Positions 8,981 through 16,137 of a stretch of DNA of 64,000 nucleotides are shown piece after piece. Location: assembly GCF_000012885.1 (NCBI RefSeq), contig NC_007498.2:2480001-2544000 (forward strand), in the 5' to 3' direction. Under the pieces are notes generated by a model. It was not told the origin of the DNA. It saw only the letters and a program-made list of their open reading frames with translations, and made no database searches. How positions within the stretch are numbered: the first letter of the stretch is position 1; every line of letters starts with the position of its first letter. This stretch comes from Syntrophotalea carbinolica DSM 2380 (GTDB lineage: Bacteria; Desulfobacterota; Desulfuromonadia; Desulfuromonadales; Syntrophotaleaceae). Made by a program: the position numbers and the translations under genes.

Positions 8981-9555
8981 ATCTTTGAACCTTCCTTCCC
9001 GGAAACTTTAATAGGCGGCGCATCCTGTTTACAGTAGATTTCAAAAGACTGTAACTTCACCCCATCCTGCTCAACCTGTTTAGTAACTTTAAGATCAACA
9101 TCACGAAAATAAGGAGAGGACTCCAGTGCAGTAATGAAACCAGCCACAGATTTTTCGCTAACACCAACACCCTTAATCTTCACACCACCCGACTCCTCCT
9201 GAAAACTTTCAAGCCACAACTTGTCGGGAAGGGCCCTATTTAGATCATCCAGCAAATGGATCGGCCCGTTTTTTTTCCGTTTAAGATCAGCCAAAACGTT
9301 CAGTTTATCCTGGTATTCGGTCTGTTTCTTTTTAAATTCGGCGACCTCGCCGAGAACCGATTTAAGACTGGCGATCTCCTTATTATATTCCGCAATCAGT
9401 GCCTTTTCCCCGGCAATTTTTATCCTTGATTGAACATAAAGAGCCGAACACACCAGCAAAGCAAAAACAACGGCAACAACACAGAAGAAAATTTCCCGCT
9501 GAAACCTGGCACGTTTCTGGGCGGCCCTGACAGGCAAAAGATTAATACGTATCAT
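8977..9555 (-). CDS. pilN: Type IV pilus assembly protein PilN
   Basis: A 192-residue inner-membrane protein. It opens MIRINLLPVRAAQKR; the INLLP motif is the peptide that inserts into PilM in the cytoplasm. One membrane helix (IFFCVVAVVFALLVCSALYV), a coiled coil and a ferredoxin-like periplasmic domain (ALPDKLWLESFQEESGGVKIKG, SVAGFITALESSPYFRDVDL) follow. It couples PilM in the cytoplasm to PilO and PilP in the periplasm. The ATG overlaps the pilM stop in an ATGA junction. Confidence 0.95.
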   Translation of the reverse strand: MIRINLLPVRAAQKRARFQREIFFCVVAVVFALLVCSALYVQSRIKIAGEKALIAEYNKEIASLKSVLGEVAEFKKKQTEYQDKLNVLADLKRKKNGPIHLLDDLNRALPDKLWLESFQEESGGVKIKGVGVSEKSVAGFITALESSPYFRDVDLKVTKQVEQDGVKLQSFEIYCKQDAPPIKVSGKEGSKI

Positions 9556-10616
9556 TTATCGCCAAGCCTCCTCATCGCAAGTCCGGTACCGATAGCCAGG
9601 AAAGGCAACACCGACTCTACATACTCCATATCAAACTTATCACCATCTATGGACACATTCCGCAAAGGATTCATAATTTCAACGGGAATCCCCAGCTGTT
9701 TCTGCAATGCATCGACCAATCCGGAGGTCTTCACAACCCCGCCAGAAAGATAGACCTTTTCAACCTGCTTATCGGAAGAAGTTGCCGCGAAAAAGTCAAT
9801 GGAACGTTGAATCTCTTGCACTAGTTGCTCCATGGAATCGGATACAATTTCGGCAACCACATCGGGTTGAACCTCCTCTATGGTTCCACCGAGTTTAACC
9901 AACTCGGCTTCTTCACTATTGAGGCCCAGTCTTTTTTGGATTTCATCATTGAACATATTTCCGCCTACTTGTATATCACGAGTAAAAACGGAAAGACCTT
10001 CGTGCAAAACATTTATATTCATCGAACTGGATCCAACATCTATCAGTCCGACAACAGCCTCCTCCTGCTCATAGTTTGCCTGAAAGACGTTCTCGAGGGC
10101 GAAACAATCAATATCCATAACGACCGGATTCAATCCACATTCGTTAAACACGGAAAGAAATTCATCTATAAAATCTTTTTTGGCTGCAACAAGCAGTACT
10201 TTTATCTGAGATGGATCTTTTGGATCAGGCCCGAGAATTTGAAAATCGAGATTAACATCAGAAAGCTCAAAAGGTATATACTGTTCCGCTTCCCATTCAA
10301 TGGAGACTTCAACCTCATCATCGCTCATCGTCGGCAAAAAAATATTTCGGATAATAACAGAATGTCCGGAAACGGAAGTTGCGACATTTTTTGTCTGGAC
10401 CGATTGGCTTTCCACCAGGCTCCGAACACATTCAGCCACGGCTGCCAAATCCATGATTGCATGGTCAACTATGGCACTGGTTGGCAATTGGGCAATCCCC
10501 AAATTTACCAACTGATATTTACCCTTCACCTGCTTCAATTGAACCAGCTTGATAGACCTGGTACCGATATCGATACCGACGACATCCTCGCTCGCTCCAA
10601 ACAGTCCGAAAAACAT
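9552..10616 (-). CDS. pilM: Type IV pilus actin-like ATPase PilM
   Basis: A cytoplasmic actin/FtsA-like protein of 354 residues and the first gene of pilMNOPQ. Visible actin-fold motifs are the phosphate-1 loop VVGIDIGTRSIKLVQLK, the phosphate-2 region GLIDVGSSSMNINVL, and YLSGGVVKTSGLVDAL (adenosine motif). It should bind the PilN INLLP peptide and connect the alignment complex to the motor. Start 10616 (MFFGLFGASED) is preferred: a GGGGATG site lies just upstream and it matches family N-termini. An earlier in-frame ATG at 10658 would add 14 residues. A near-consensus promoter lies about 310 bp upstream, leaving an unusually long leader. Confidence 0.95.
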   Translation of the reverse strand: MFFGLFGASEDVVGIDIGTRSIKLVQLKQVKGKYQLVNLGIAQLPTSAIVDHAIMDLAAVAECVRSLVESQSVQTKNVATSVSGHSVIIRNIFLPTMSDDEVEVSIEWEAEQYIPFELSDVNLDFQILGPDPKDPSQIKVLLVAAKKDFIDEFLSVFNECGLNPVVMDIDCFALENVFQANYEQEEAVVGLIDVGSSSMNINVLHEGLSVFTRDIQVGGNMFNDEIQKRLGLNSEEAELVKLGGTIEEVQPDVVAEIVSDSMEQLVQEIQRSIDFFAATSSDKQVEKVYLSGGVVKTSGLVDALQKQLGIPVEIMNPLRNVSIDGDKFDMEYVESVLPFLAIGTGLAMRRLGDK

Positions 10617-10697
10617 TCGACATCCCCGATCGTGATAAATTGAGAACAAGGCAATCATTCAACCGACACCTGTTGCCACAAAATGACAAACAAGCAA

Positions 10698-10775
10698 TCA
10701 TGCAACTTGCATACCACAACCACCTAAATACTCAGAAACCATGGCATGCAGAATCTTACCCTGACGAGGCGGCAT
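10698..10775 (-). other. Possible small leader ORF (25 codons) in the pilM 5' region
   Basis: An ATG at 10775, preceded by GGTGGT, opens 25 sense codons that end in TGA at 10698. It lies inside the transcript predicted from the 10927-10954 promoter and ends about 80 bp before the pilM start. The peptide would contain HAMVSEYLGGCGMQV. There is no homology evidence; a random ORF of this size is quite possible. If translated it could act as a leader peptide for pilM expression. Confidence 0.25.
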
Positions 10776-11292
10776 GACCACCATATGCACCACTGAAACC
10801 TGCCGGCATAATAGCATTTGTCATGTCACCAAATAAAACAAGGCCATTAAATATCCAACAAACGTGGAACGGATTGATGCCTCAACAGCGCATCTATCAG
10901 GTCCCCCTCAGGAAAAGTTAAACAATATTATAGAATTATAAATTCATGTGTCAACAACTCAATTAATCTTTACGTAATTCAAGGAAAAGCACACCACATG
11001 ATAAAGAAAAGAAACAGTCAACACCATATATCGGCACAAAGAACAAGGGCGTTTCCTAAAAGTCACCGTTATCAGAAATCAAACACCCTTATTCAACACT
11101 GACAATCACAAGCCCTTTTCTCGGATCACACCATGGCATAAAGGCTTAAAATTGAATTAAAATAGAGGCGGGTGGCAACCTACCAACAGATCTAAAAACC
11201 TGAACGGGGAAAGAACAAAAATCCATCGAAGAGAATCGGTTATTAAAAACAGCGGTTCAACAGATAAACACCCCGGAAGACGCCCCCGTGGG
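10776..11292. other. AT-rich intergenic stretch between pilD and pilM
   Basis: No convincing gene is present here on either strand. It holds the pilM promoter (listed separately) and AT-rich DNA. Searching by eye for a GEMM-type cyclic dinucleotide riboswitch core, a T-box or an RNA gene in the leader gave nothing that could be supported. No clear terminator after pilD was recognised. Confidence 0.5.
10927..10954 (-). promoter_or_regulatory. Consensus sigma-70 promoter for pilMNOPQ
   Basis: On the minus strand a perfect TTGACA (10954-10949) and a perfect TATAAT (10932-10927) are 16 bases apart. The region around them is AT-rich. Transcription would start near 10920 and read into pilM. This is the strongest vegetative promoter seen in the window. 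Confidence 0.7.
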
Positions 11293-12072
11293 TTATTCAG
11301 GAAAGGCAAAAGAAATGTACCATTGGATGAGCTGTTCCCCCAAAAGCAGGTAAATAACGGCTCCAGTAGCCAAAAATGGTCCAAACGGAATCGCTAGTTT
11401 TCCACCGGCCCGTTTATATAACATAAGGGGAACCCCCACCAAGGCTCCGGATAACGAACCCAGAAAAATGACAGGCAGAATTGCTTTCCATCCAAGAAAG
11501 GCACCGATCATGGCAAGCAACTTAACATCTCCGCCACCCATTCCCTCGACGTGAGTCATCCAATAGTAAACCTTCGCAACGAGATAGAGACTCCCTCCAC
11601 CTAAGAGTATACCCAAAATGGAATCCTGCCAGGTTAACCAAGGAACGGCGAAAGATAGAAGGAATCCGAGAACGATCCCCGGCAAGCTGATAACATCCGG
11701 AATAATTTTATGATCCAAGTCAATAAAGGAGATCGTCACCATGGAGGCAACAAACAACCAATAGACAGGGATCACAAATAGACCGCTGAGGTCATGCCAC
11801 ACCAAAGCAAACAAGACACCTGTTAAAACCTCAACCATGGGATAACGTATGGAAATACCGACCCCGCAGGAGGCACAACGCCCACGCAAAAATAAATAAC
11901 CGAAAATCGGAATGTTTTGATACCAACGAATAGGCGTCTTGCATTGAGGACAATGGGAGGAAGGTGAAATCACGGACAATCCATGAGGAACCCGATAAAT
12001 ACAAACATTGAGAAAAGACCCGATTACGGTTCCAAAAAGGAAAACCACCGCACCAACCGAATAAGAATCCAT
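11293..12072 (-). CDS. pilD: Prepilin peptidase / N-methyltransferase PilD
   Basis: A 259-residue polytopic inner-membrane aspartic protease. It cleaves the leader from type IV prepilins and methylates the new N-terminal Phe. The N-terminal cytoplasmic loop has the zinc-type cysteine pairs CPQC and CASC (CPQCKTPIRWYQNIPI...RGRCASCG). The catalytic Asp residues are in SFIDLDHKIIPD and in the GxGD motif GMGGGDVKLLAMIGAF. About seven to eight hydrophobic segments fit the family. It should process all pilins encoded in this window. The ATG at 12072 follows a G-rich ribosome site; the gene lies 61 bp after the pilG-like gene. Confidence 0.96.
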   Translation of the reverse strand: MDSYSVGAVVFLFGTVIGSFLNVCIYRVPHGLSVISPSSHCPQCKTPIRWYQNIPIFGYLFLRGRCASCGVGISIRYPMVEVLTGVLFALVWHDLSGLFVIPVYWLFVASMVTISFIDLDHKIIPDVISLPGIVLGFLLSFAVPWLTWQDSILGILLGGGSLYLVAKVYYWMTHVEGMGGGDVKLLAMIGAFLGWKAILPVIFLGSLSGALVGVPLMLYKRAGGKLAIPFGPFLATGAVIYLLLGEQLIQWYISFAFPE

Positions 12073-12133
12073 GTTTACACCCCCCCCAAATCGTCGACAA
12101 TGTACTCATTTCGTTCACCACAAAAAGGGAAAA

Positions 12134-12997
12134 TCAATATTTACCCTTTTTGTAGGTCAGGTCGCTCGTAGATTTTATCAACCCGTCTTCCGCCAGAAAA
12201 AACTCCCCGCCGTAGGGATCATCCGGTAACTTCGGAATGACCCCCAGAAGAATCAATTCATTCAGGTCCATCGGCTCTCTTTCGTGTTTTTGACGGAAAT
12301 ATGCAACAGCCCTCTCGAGATAAAGGATTTGTTCAAGGGCCTCAAGTCGGGTTTTATAAAGTTCAAGCGTTTGTTTATCTTTGGTCTTGACGATAATGCC
12401 ACGCAGAAAAAGAATGGCATTTTCAGTCCTGTGCCCACGATATGCAAGCCGGCTCGCAAGTGTCGCCAGCAAGGAAAGAGCCCCGGGGCGCTTAGCACCA
12501 ACCATCAAATACTGAACGGCACTATAATCATCATTCAAATAGTAAAAATAATTAAACCCTAAATAAAAAGGAATCATCCAATCCCAATCTCGGGCATCCA
12601 TTCCTTTAACAAGAAGATCGTTGATAATCGGAACCATCGAAGGATTGCGAGCCAGAGCTGAATTGGCAAAATAGTACGGATCGAAAAAATAAGGATCGAG
12701 ATCTGTTGCCACGTCAAGCAGATTATATACACGCTGCCATTCTAACTCTATGGAACGATCCGAAGATACTCCCTCCAGGGTTCGTCCGTACGCCACTAAA
12801 CCCTTTAAAAAACACAAATCTGCCACGATCCCACGATACTCAACCGCAAAAACCCTGAGCATGTTTCCCGGCAAAACATAACCTTGATCCAATGGCACCG
12901 GCAGGTCTGAATGAGCCCGAGAGACATTAGCTAAAGAATAAACATGGCCGTAACCCAGAGCTGCGACAACGACCAGAAACAGGAATGTGCGCTTCAC
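12134..12997 (-). CDS. Conserved TPR-like pilus-cluster protein next to the ABC exporter (possible PilG counterpart)
   Basis: A 287-residue protein with an N-terminal hydrophobic helix (TFLFLVVVAALGYGHVYSL) acting as signal or anchor. A mainly helical, TPR-like body follows: WQRVYNLLDVATDLDPYFFDPYYFANSAL, WMIPFYLGFNYFYYLNDDYSAVQYL. The C-terminal part ends in PYGGEFFLAEDGLIKSTS, reminiscent of pilin-like or secreted tails. The GTG start at 12997 is inferred from a GTGA overlap with the permease stop and a GGGAG site. By position it corresponds to PilG of the Myxococcus pilGHI set, whose products are needed for pilus assembly. That match rests on synteny recalled from memory, not alignment, so no symbol is assigned. 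Confidence 0.65.
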   Translation of the reverse strand: MKRTFLFLVVVAALGYGHVYSLANVSRAHSDLPVPLDQGYVLPGNMLRVFAVEYRGIVADLCFLKGLVAYGRTLEGVSSDRSIELEWQRVYNLLDVATDLDPYFFDPYYFANSALARNPSMVPIINDLLVKGMDARDWDWMIPFYLGFNYFYYLNDDYSAVQYLMVGAKRPGALSLLATLASRLAYRGHRTENAILFLRGIIVKTKDKQTLELYKTRLEALEQILYLERAVAYFRQKHEREPMDLNELILLGVIPKLPDDPYGGEFFLAEDGLIKSTSDLTYKKGKY

Positions 12998-13806
12998 GGA
13001 AACTCCCTGCGTGAAAAAATAAACCCGGCTACCGTTACAGCTAATCCCGAGTATATTATCCCATAAACCACGATCCAAAACATGTACATCAGAGAAAGCG
13101 GAAGATTATGGGCAGCCTGTATCTTGATATCGAACACGGATAAATTAGGAAAAAGATAATAAGCCGTCTCCACCAATCGCACGGTGGTTGCAGACACTTC
13201 TATTCCGACCGTCTGCGGTGCTTCAACTAGGACTTTAATAGCTGCAACGCCATGGCCAATGAAATAACTAATAACCGTCAATATCAAGGTAACAAAAGAA
13301 CTGGAAGCAAAGGAGGCAAAGAGAAAACTCAGCGCAGACAACAAAATAAGCATAAGAGCAATGAGTGCAAGCGCCCACAAAATACCACCCCAGGCGAACC
13401 TCGAAAAATAACTTGGATAAGCCCACTTCACCGAAGCGATGGAAAGCAAAGCCCCTCCTCCCAAAAAGGATACCGATACAATGATCAGCAAGGCCATTCC
13501 TAAAAACTTACCCCAAATGTATTGCGCCCTGGAGATTGGCCTCGCCAGGACCATATAAATGGTCCGACGATCAAGGTCTTTCGCCAAAAGATTGATACCG
13601 ACAAACAAGACCAATAAAAGCCCGGAAAAGGAAACCGCTGACAAGGCAACATCAACAGCAACTTTCCCAACTTCCTGCATAATCATGCCACATATCAAAA
13701 AATTGGCTGCAAACAAAGAAAGCGCCAACAAAAAAATACCAAAGATAGCGCGGTTCCGGATGCCTTCCTTAAAGGTGATAACCATCAACGGTACAAGTGA
13801 CTTCAT
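12994..13806 (-). CDS. ABC-2 type permease in the pilus cluster (PilI-like)
   Basis: A 270-residue membrane protein with about six hydrophobic segments. Examples are FGIFLLALSLFAANFLICGMIM, FSGLLLVLFVGINLLA, MALLIIVSVSFLGGGALL, GILWALALIALMLILLSALSFLF and a late FWIVVYGIIYSGLAVTVAGFIF. The N-terminal LVPLMVITFKEGIRNRAIF and the DLDRRTIYMVLARPISRAQYIWGKF motif are typical of the ABC-2 family. It overlaps the ATPase gene by 4 bp upstream and the TPR-like gene by 4 bp downstream, so the three form one translational unit. Its cargo is unknown. The setting matches PilI of Myxococcus, and export or membrane insertion of a pilus-related factor is the simplest inference. Confidence 0.8.
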   Translation of the reverse strand: MKSLVPLMVITFKEGIRNRAIFGIFLLALSLFAANFLICGMIMQEVGKVAVDVALSAVSFSGLLLVLFVGINLLAKDLDRRTIYMVLARPISRAQYIWGKFLGMALLIIVSVSFLGGGALLSIASVKWAYPSYFSRFAWGGILWALALIALMLILLSALSFLFASFASSSFVTLILTVISYFIGHGVAAIKVLVEAPQTVGIEVSATTVRLVETAYYLFPNLSVFDIKIQAAHNLPLSLMYMFWIVVYGIIYSGLAVTVAGFIFSRREFP

Positions 13807-14546
13807 GATATCTGCCCTCCGTCCTCTGCAGAAACAGAGCGCAAAAAAAGTCTCTCAAGAGTATCCTCGGACGAAACAAGTTCCGACAACTTGCCCGTAA
13901 GACGTAAACGCCCTTTGGCAATGATACCAATGCGATCACAGAATCTTTCGATGTCATTAAGGATGTGGGAGGAAAAGAACACCGTCTTACCCTCCCCTCT
14001 CAGACTGAGGATCATATCCCCGACCATTTTTCGTCCCAGGGGATCTAAACCGCTCATTGGCTCGTCAAGAATGACCACATCGGGATCATGCACAATGGCA
14101 AGAGCCAAGCCTGCGCGTTGCACCATACCTTTGGAATAAGTGCGTAAATGCCGTTTTCCGGCATCAGTCAACCCGACCTGCTCCATCAACAGAGGAATAC
14201 GCTTTTTGAGAACCTTCTTTGCTACCCCCGAAGCCCGACCTCCGAACCAGAGCAATTCTTCGCCGGTCAAATAATCGTAAAAATATGGATTTTCGGGCAG
14301 GAACCCGACACGGTTTCTAACCGAAGGATCCCGGACATCCCGGCCGAGAATCGTAGCCTTACCGACATCCGGGCGAATCAGATTTAACAGCACTTTAATC
14401 GTGGTGGATTTCCCGGCTCCATTAAGTCCGAGGAATCCGAAAACTTCACCTTGGTGTACACTGACACTTACGCCCTGTAACGCTTGAACTTTCCGGCCAC
14501 GCAGCCCCTCCCGAAAAGTCTTACATACCCCATCAACAATAACCAT
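13803..14546 (-). CDS. ABC transporter ATPase in the pilus cluster (PilH-like)
   Basis: A 247-residue ABC ATPase of the CcmA type. Present are Walker A GLNGAGKST, the Q-loop region VGFLPENPYFYDYLTGEEL, the signature in the form TYSKGMVQRAGLALAI, Walker B VVILDEPMSGLDP and switch histidine FFSSHILNDIERF. The signature reads YSKGM in place of the classic LSGGQ; this variant is common in the CcmA/NatA group. It pairs with the overlapping permease gene. Start ATG 14546 has CGGAGAG upstream and lies 27 bp after the second pilin gene. By synteny it corresponds to PilH of the Myxococcus pil cluster. Confidence 0.85.
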   Translation of the reverse strand: MVIVDGVCKTFREGLRGRKVQALQGVSVSVHQGEVFGFLGLNGAGKSTTIKVLLNLIRPDVGKATILGRDVRDPSVRNRVGFLPENPYFYDYLTGEELLWFGGRASGVAKKVLKKRIPLLMEQVGLTDAGKRHLRTYSKGMVQRAGLALAIVHDPDVVILDEPMSGLDPLGRKMVGDMILSLRGEGKTVFFSSHILNDIERFCDRIGIIAKGRLRLTGKLSELVSSEDTLERLFLRSVSAEDGGQIS

Positions 14547-14573
14547 TCCAACTCTCCGTACCGGGTACTTTTG

Positions 14574-15131
14574 CTAAAAATGCTGCCATCCTGCAGCACT
14601 GAAATCATCACCAGCAGTTGACGCTACGTTGGCCCCCGATGCCAGCAAGGTCTGCCCCGAGACGCCGGGGATCTGAAAAATACCGAAAGTATCACTATCA
14701 ACACCATAAATCCGTGTTCCACTTACATGTTTAAAAATGGCACTGAAACCGGAACCGTTGGCGGCCTGGGTATTGGATAAAAAATGGACGCCACTGCTCA
14801 GCCCCACTCGGACATAACCATCCGGACAGGCAATAACCATGGTATTGTCCGCCGGACCGATTAAAATCGCCCCGACTCCATGAGCAGCAGCAGCAGCAGC
14901 ATTGTTGGTTCTTCCATACTGTGAAAAGTCTCCCATAAAAGCCGCTTCGAGTTTGCAGTGTTGTCCGAGATCCGCAAGAGCTGCACCGTTATCGGCACGG
15001 GCCACAAGTTCCCGATACTTGGGAATAGCAACCGCTGCCAAAACAGAGAGGATAAAAACAACGATGACCAGTTCAATAAGGGAGAAACCACCAATTTTGT
15101 TATTCTTTGAGCTGACACACATCATCGACAT
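14574..15131 (-). CDS. Second type IV pilin, paralogue of PilA
   Basis: A 185-residue prepilin. A 14-residue leader ends in Gly before FSLIELVIVVFILSVLAAVAIPKY, the class IVa cleavage and hydrophobic helix, with the required Glu at mature position 5. The globular part resembles PilA in order: ALADLGQHCKLEAAFMGDFSQYGR, an Ala-rich run, a Pro-Asp-Asn segment, VGLSSGVHFL, IFKHVSGTRIYGVDSDT. The two genes therefore look like a tandem duplication that has diverged. It has two extra cysteines (one in QHCKLE, one in IACPDG) that could form a disulphide; PilA has none. ATG 15131 is chosen for the GGGAGGCGCT site. Strong hairpins separate it from pilA, so it may be expressed at a lower level, as a minor or alternative pilin. 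Confidence 0.85.
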   Translation of the reverse strand: MSMMCVSSKNNKIGGFSLIELVIVVFILSVLAAVAIPKYRELVARADNGAALADLGQHCKLEAAFMGDFSQYGRTNNAAAAAAHGVGAILIGPADNTMVIACPDGYVRVGLSSGVHFLSNTQAANGSGFSAIFKHVSGTRIYGVDSDTFGIFQIPGVSGQTLLASGANVASTAGDDFSAAGWQHF

Positions 15132-15247
15132 AGCGCCTCCCGAATTCTGATTTTTATCAGAAAAGCCCTCATTATTCAAGCCTAAGACCACCCCTTAAAT
15201 ATCCTGATGTCCTAAAATTGTATTGTAATTCAAAATATAACTACTAT

Positions 15248-15279
15248 AAAAAAAGTCCCCGCCTTACGACAGGGACTTT
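15248..15279 (-). terminator. Intrinsic terminator between pilA and the second pilin
   Basis: On the minus strand AAAGTCCC (from 15279) pairs with GGGACTTT (to 15252) and leads directly into seven T residues. It lies 30 bp after the pilA stop. It should end most pilA transcripts, leaving only read-through for the downstream pilin and ABC genes unless they have another promoter. Confidence 0.8.
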
Positions 15280-15282
15280 CAG

Positions 15283-15309
15283 ATGATCTTCAGGATTTCT
15301 GAAGATCAT
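15283..15309 (-). repeat. Perfect 11-bp inverted repeat at the pilA stop codon
   Basis: ATGATCTTCAG and CTGAAGATCAT pair perfectly around a 5-base loop, starting at the pilA stop codon. There is no T run, so it is probably an mRNA-stabilising 3' hairpin stacked just before the terminator. Confidence 0.7.
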
Positions 15310-15899
15310 TACATCATGGTGAAGGGATTACCATCATTATTGTTTTGACCATTAAAATCGTCATTCTGGGCAACGGGATTGATAATGTCACCGGCAACCA
15401 GATTGTTTCCGACGGTAGCCTCCGCCATGTAGGTAGCGGTCAGATCGGCGTCAACGGCGTAGGAACGGGATCCCTGAACATGCTTGGTAGCGGCGTTAAA
15501 AGAATCACCGCCGGCATTGGTGTGGGCGATCATATCAACATTGTTGCTCAAGCCGGCCTGCAAAGACTGGGCATTACCGGTGACCCAGATCACGTTACCG
15601 GCGACACCGTTATCGGGACCGGTAACGATGGCACCGGCGTTAGCGGCGGTAGCAGCATTAGGCGCAGCACCTGCTGCTGCAGCGGCAGAGTGACCGAACA
15701 CCTGCCAATCGGTAAAGAAAGCAGCTTCGGATTTCTGCAGATTGTTAATATCGGTCAGGGCGGCGGAGTTGAAGGCGCGCTGACGATAGGCGGCAAACTG
15801 GGGAATGGCAATGGCGGCCAAGATACCGATGATCGCAACAACGATCAACAGTTCGATGAGAGTGAAACCCTTTTCGTTCTTACGAAGTTCTTTCAACAT
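15309..15899 (-). CDS. pilA: Major type IV pilin PilA
   Basis: A 196-residue class IVa prepilin. The short leader [11 protein letters not shown] is followed by [31 protein letters not shown], a textbook N-methylated N-terminus with Glu5. The mature protein is long, about 185 residues, unlike the short pilins of some electroactive Geobacter species. It has an Ala-rich segment ([21 protein letters not shown]) and few aromatic residues after the helix. No disulphide pair is seen. It is preceded by a sigma-54 promoter and by pilS-pilR, so transcription is expected to depend on PilR and RpoN. A TAAGGAGATAAAC-type site lies upstream of the ATG (AAAAGGAGATAAAC). Confidence 0.94.
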   Translation of the reverse strand: MLKELRKNEKGFTLIELLIVVAIIGILAAIAIPQFAAYRQRAFNSAALTDINNLQKSEAAFFTDWQVFGHSAAAAAGAAPNAATAANAGAIVTGPDNGVAGNVIWVTGNAQSLQAGLSNNVDMIAHTNAGGDSFNAATKHVQGSRSYAVDADLTATYMAEATVGNNLVAGDIINPVAQNDDFNGQNNNDGNPFTMM

Positions 15900-15986
15900 A
15901 GTTTATCTCCTTTTCGTGGTTAAATTATCGGAATCGACCATTCGATTTCCGGTTATGGGTTGCCTCGCAAAGTCACATTCTGTATG

Positions 15987-16002
15987 TGCATTGGACATGC
16001 CA
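15987..16002 (-). promoter_or_regulatory. Sigma-54 (-24/-12) promoter of pilA
   Basis: Minus strand TGGCATGTCCAATGCA matches the RpoN consensus TGGCAC-N5-TTGCW with the invariant GG and GC exactly ten bases apart. Transcription would begin about 75 bp before the pilA ATG. The adjacent pilR encodes the matching type of activator. Two TAATGTC direct repeats (16102-16108 and 16134-16140 on the minus strand, 32 bp apart) lie 100-140 bp upstream and are candidate PilR sites. Confidence 0.8.
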
Positions 16003-16137
16003 AATCCGGGCAAACAAAACACTTTCACTCAACTTACTGTTTTTTATTACCTTATTTTACTCCATGTGCTGCAACACCAAAGTTCGGGTTCTCTCCTCGA
16101 CGACATTAGGAACAATACACGTCAACGAAAACTGACA

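Noticed and set aside
10660-10925. GEMM-type cyclic dinucleotide riboswitch in the pilM leader
   Set aside because: Looked for because such switches occur near pilus genes in Geobacter, but the conserved GCAAAG/CC core and tetraloop pattern were not found.
11157-11384. 75-codon minus-strand frame overlapping the end of pilD
   Set aside because: Shadow in another frame; its first part duplicates pilD coding DNA and no motif is present.
15345-15923. Long Gly/Val-rich open frame (192 codons) antisense to pilA
   Set aside because: It lies opposite a certain pilin gene, has no family signature, and arises because the pilA codons rarely give stops on the other strand.
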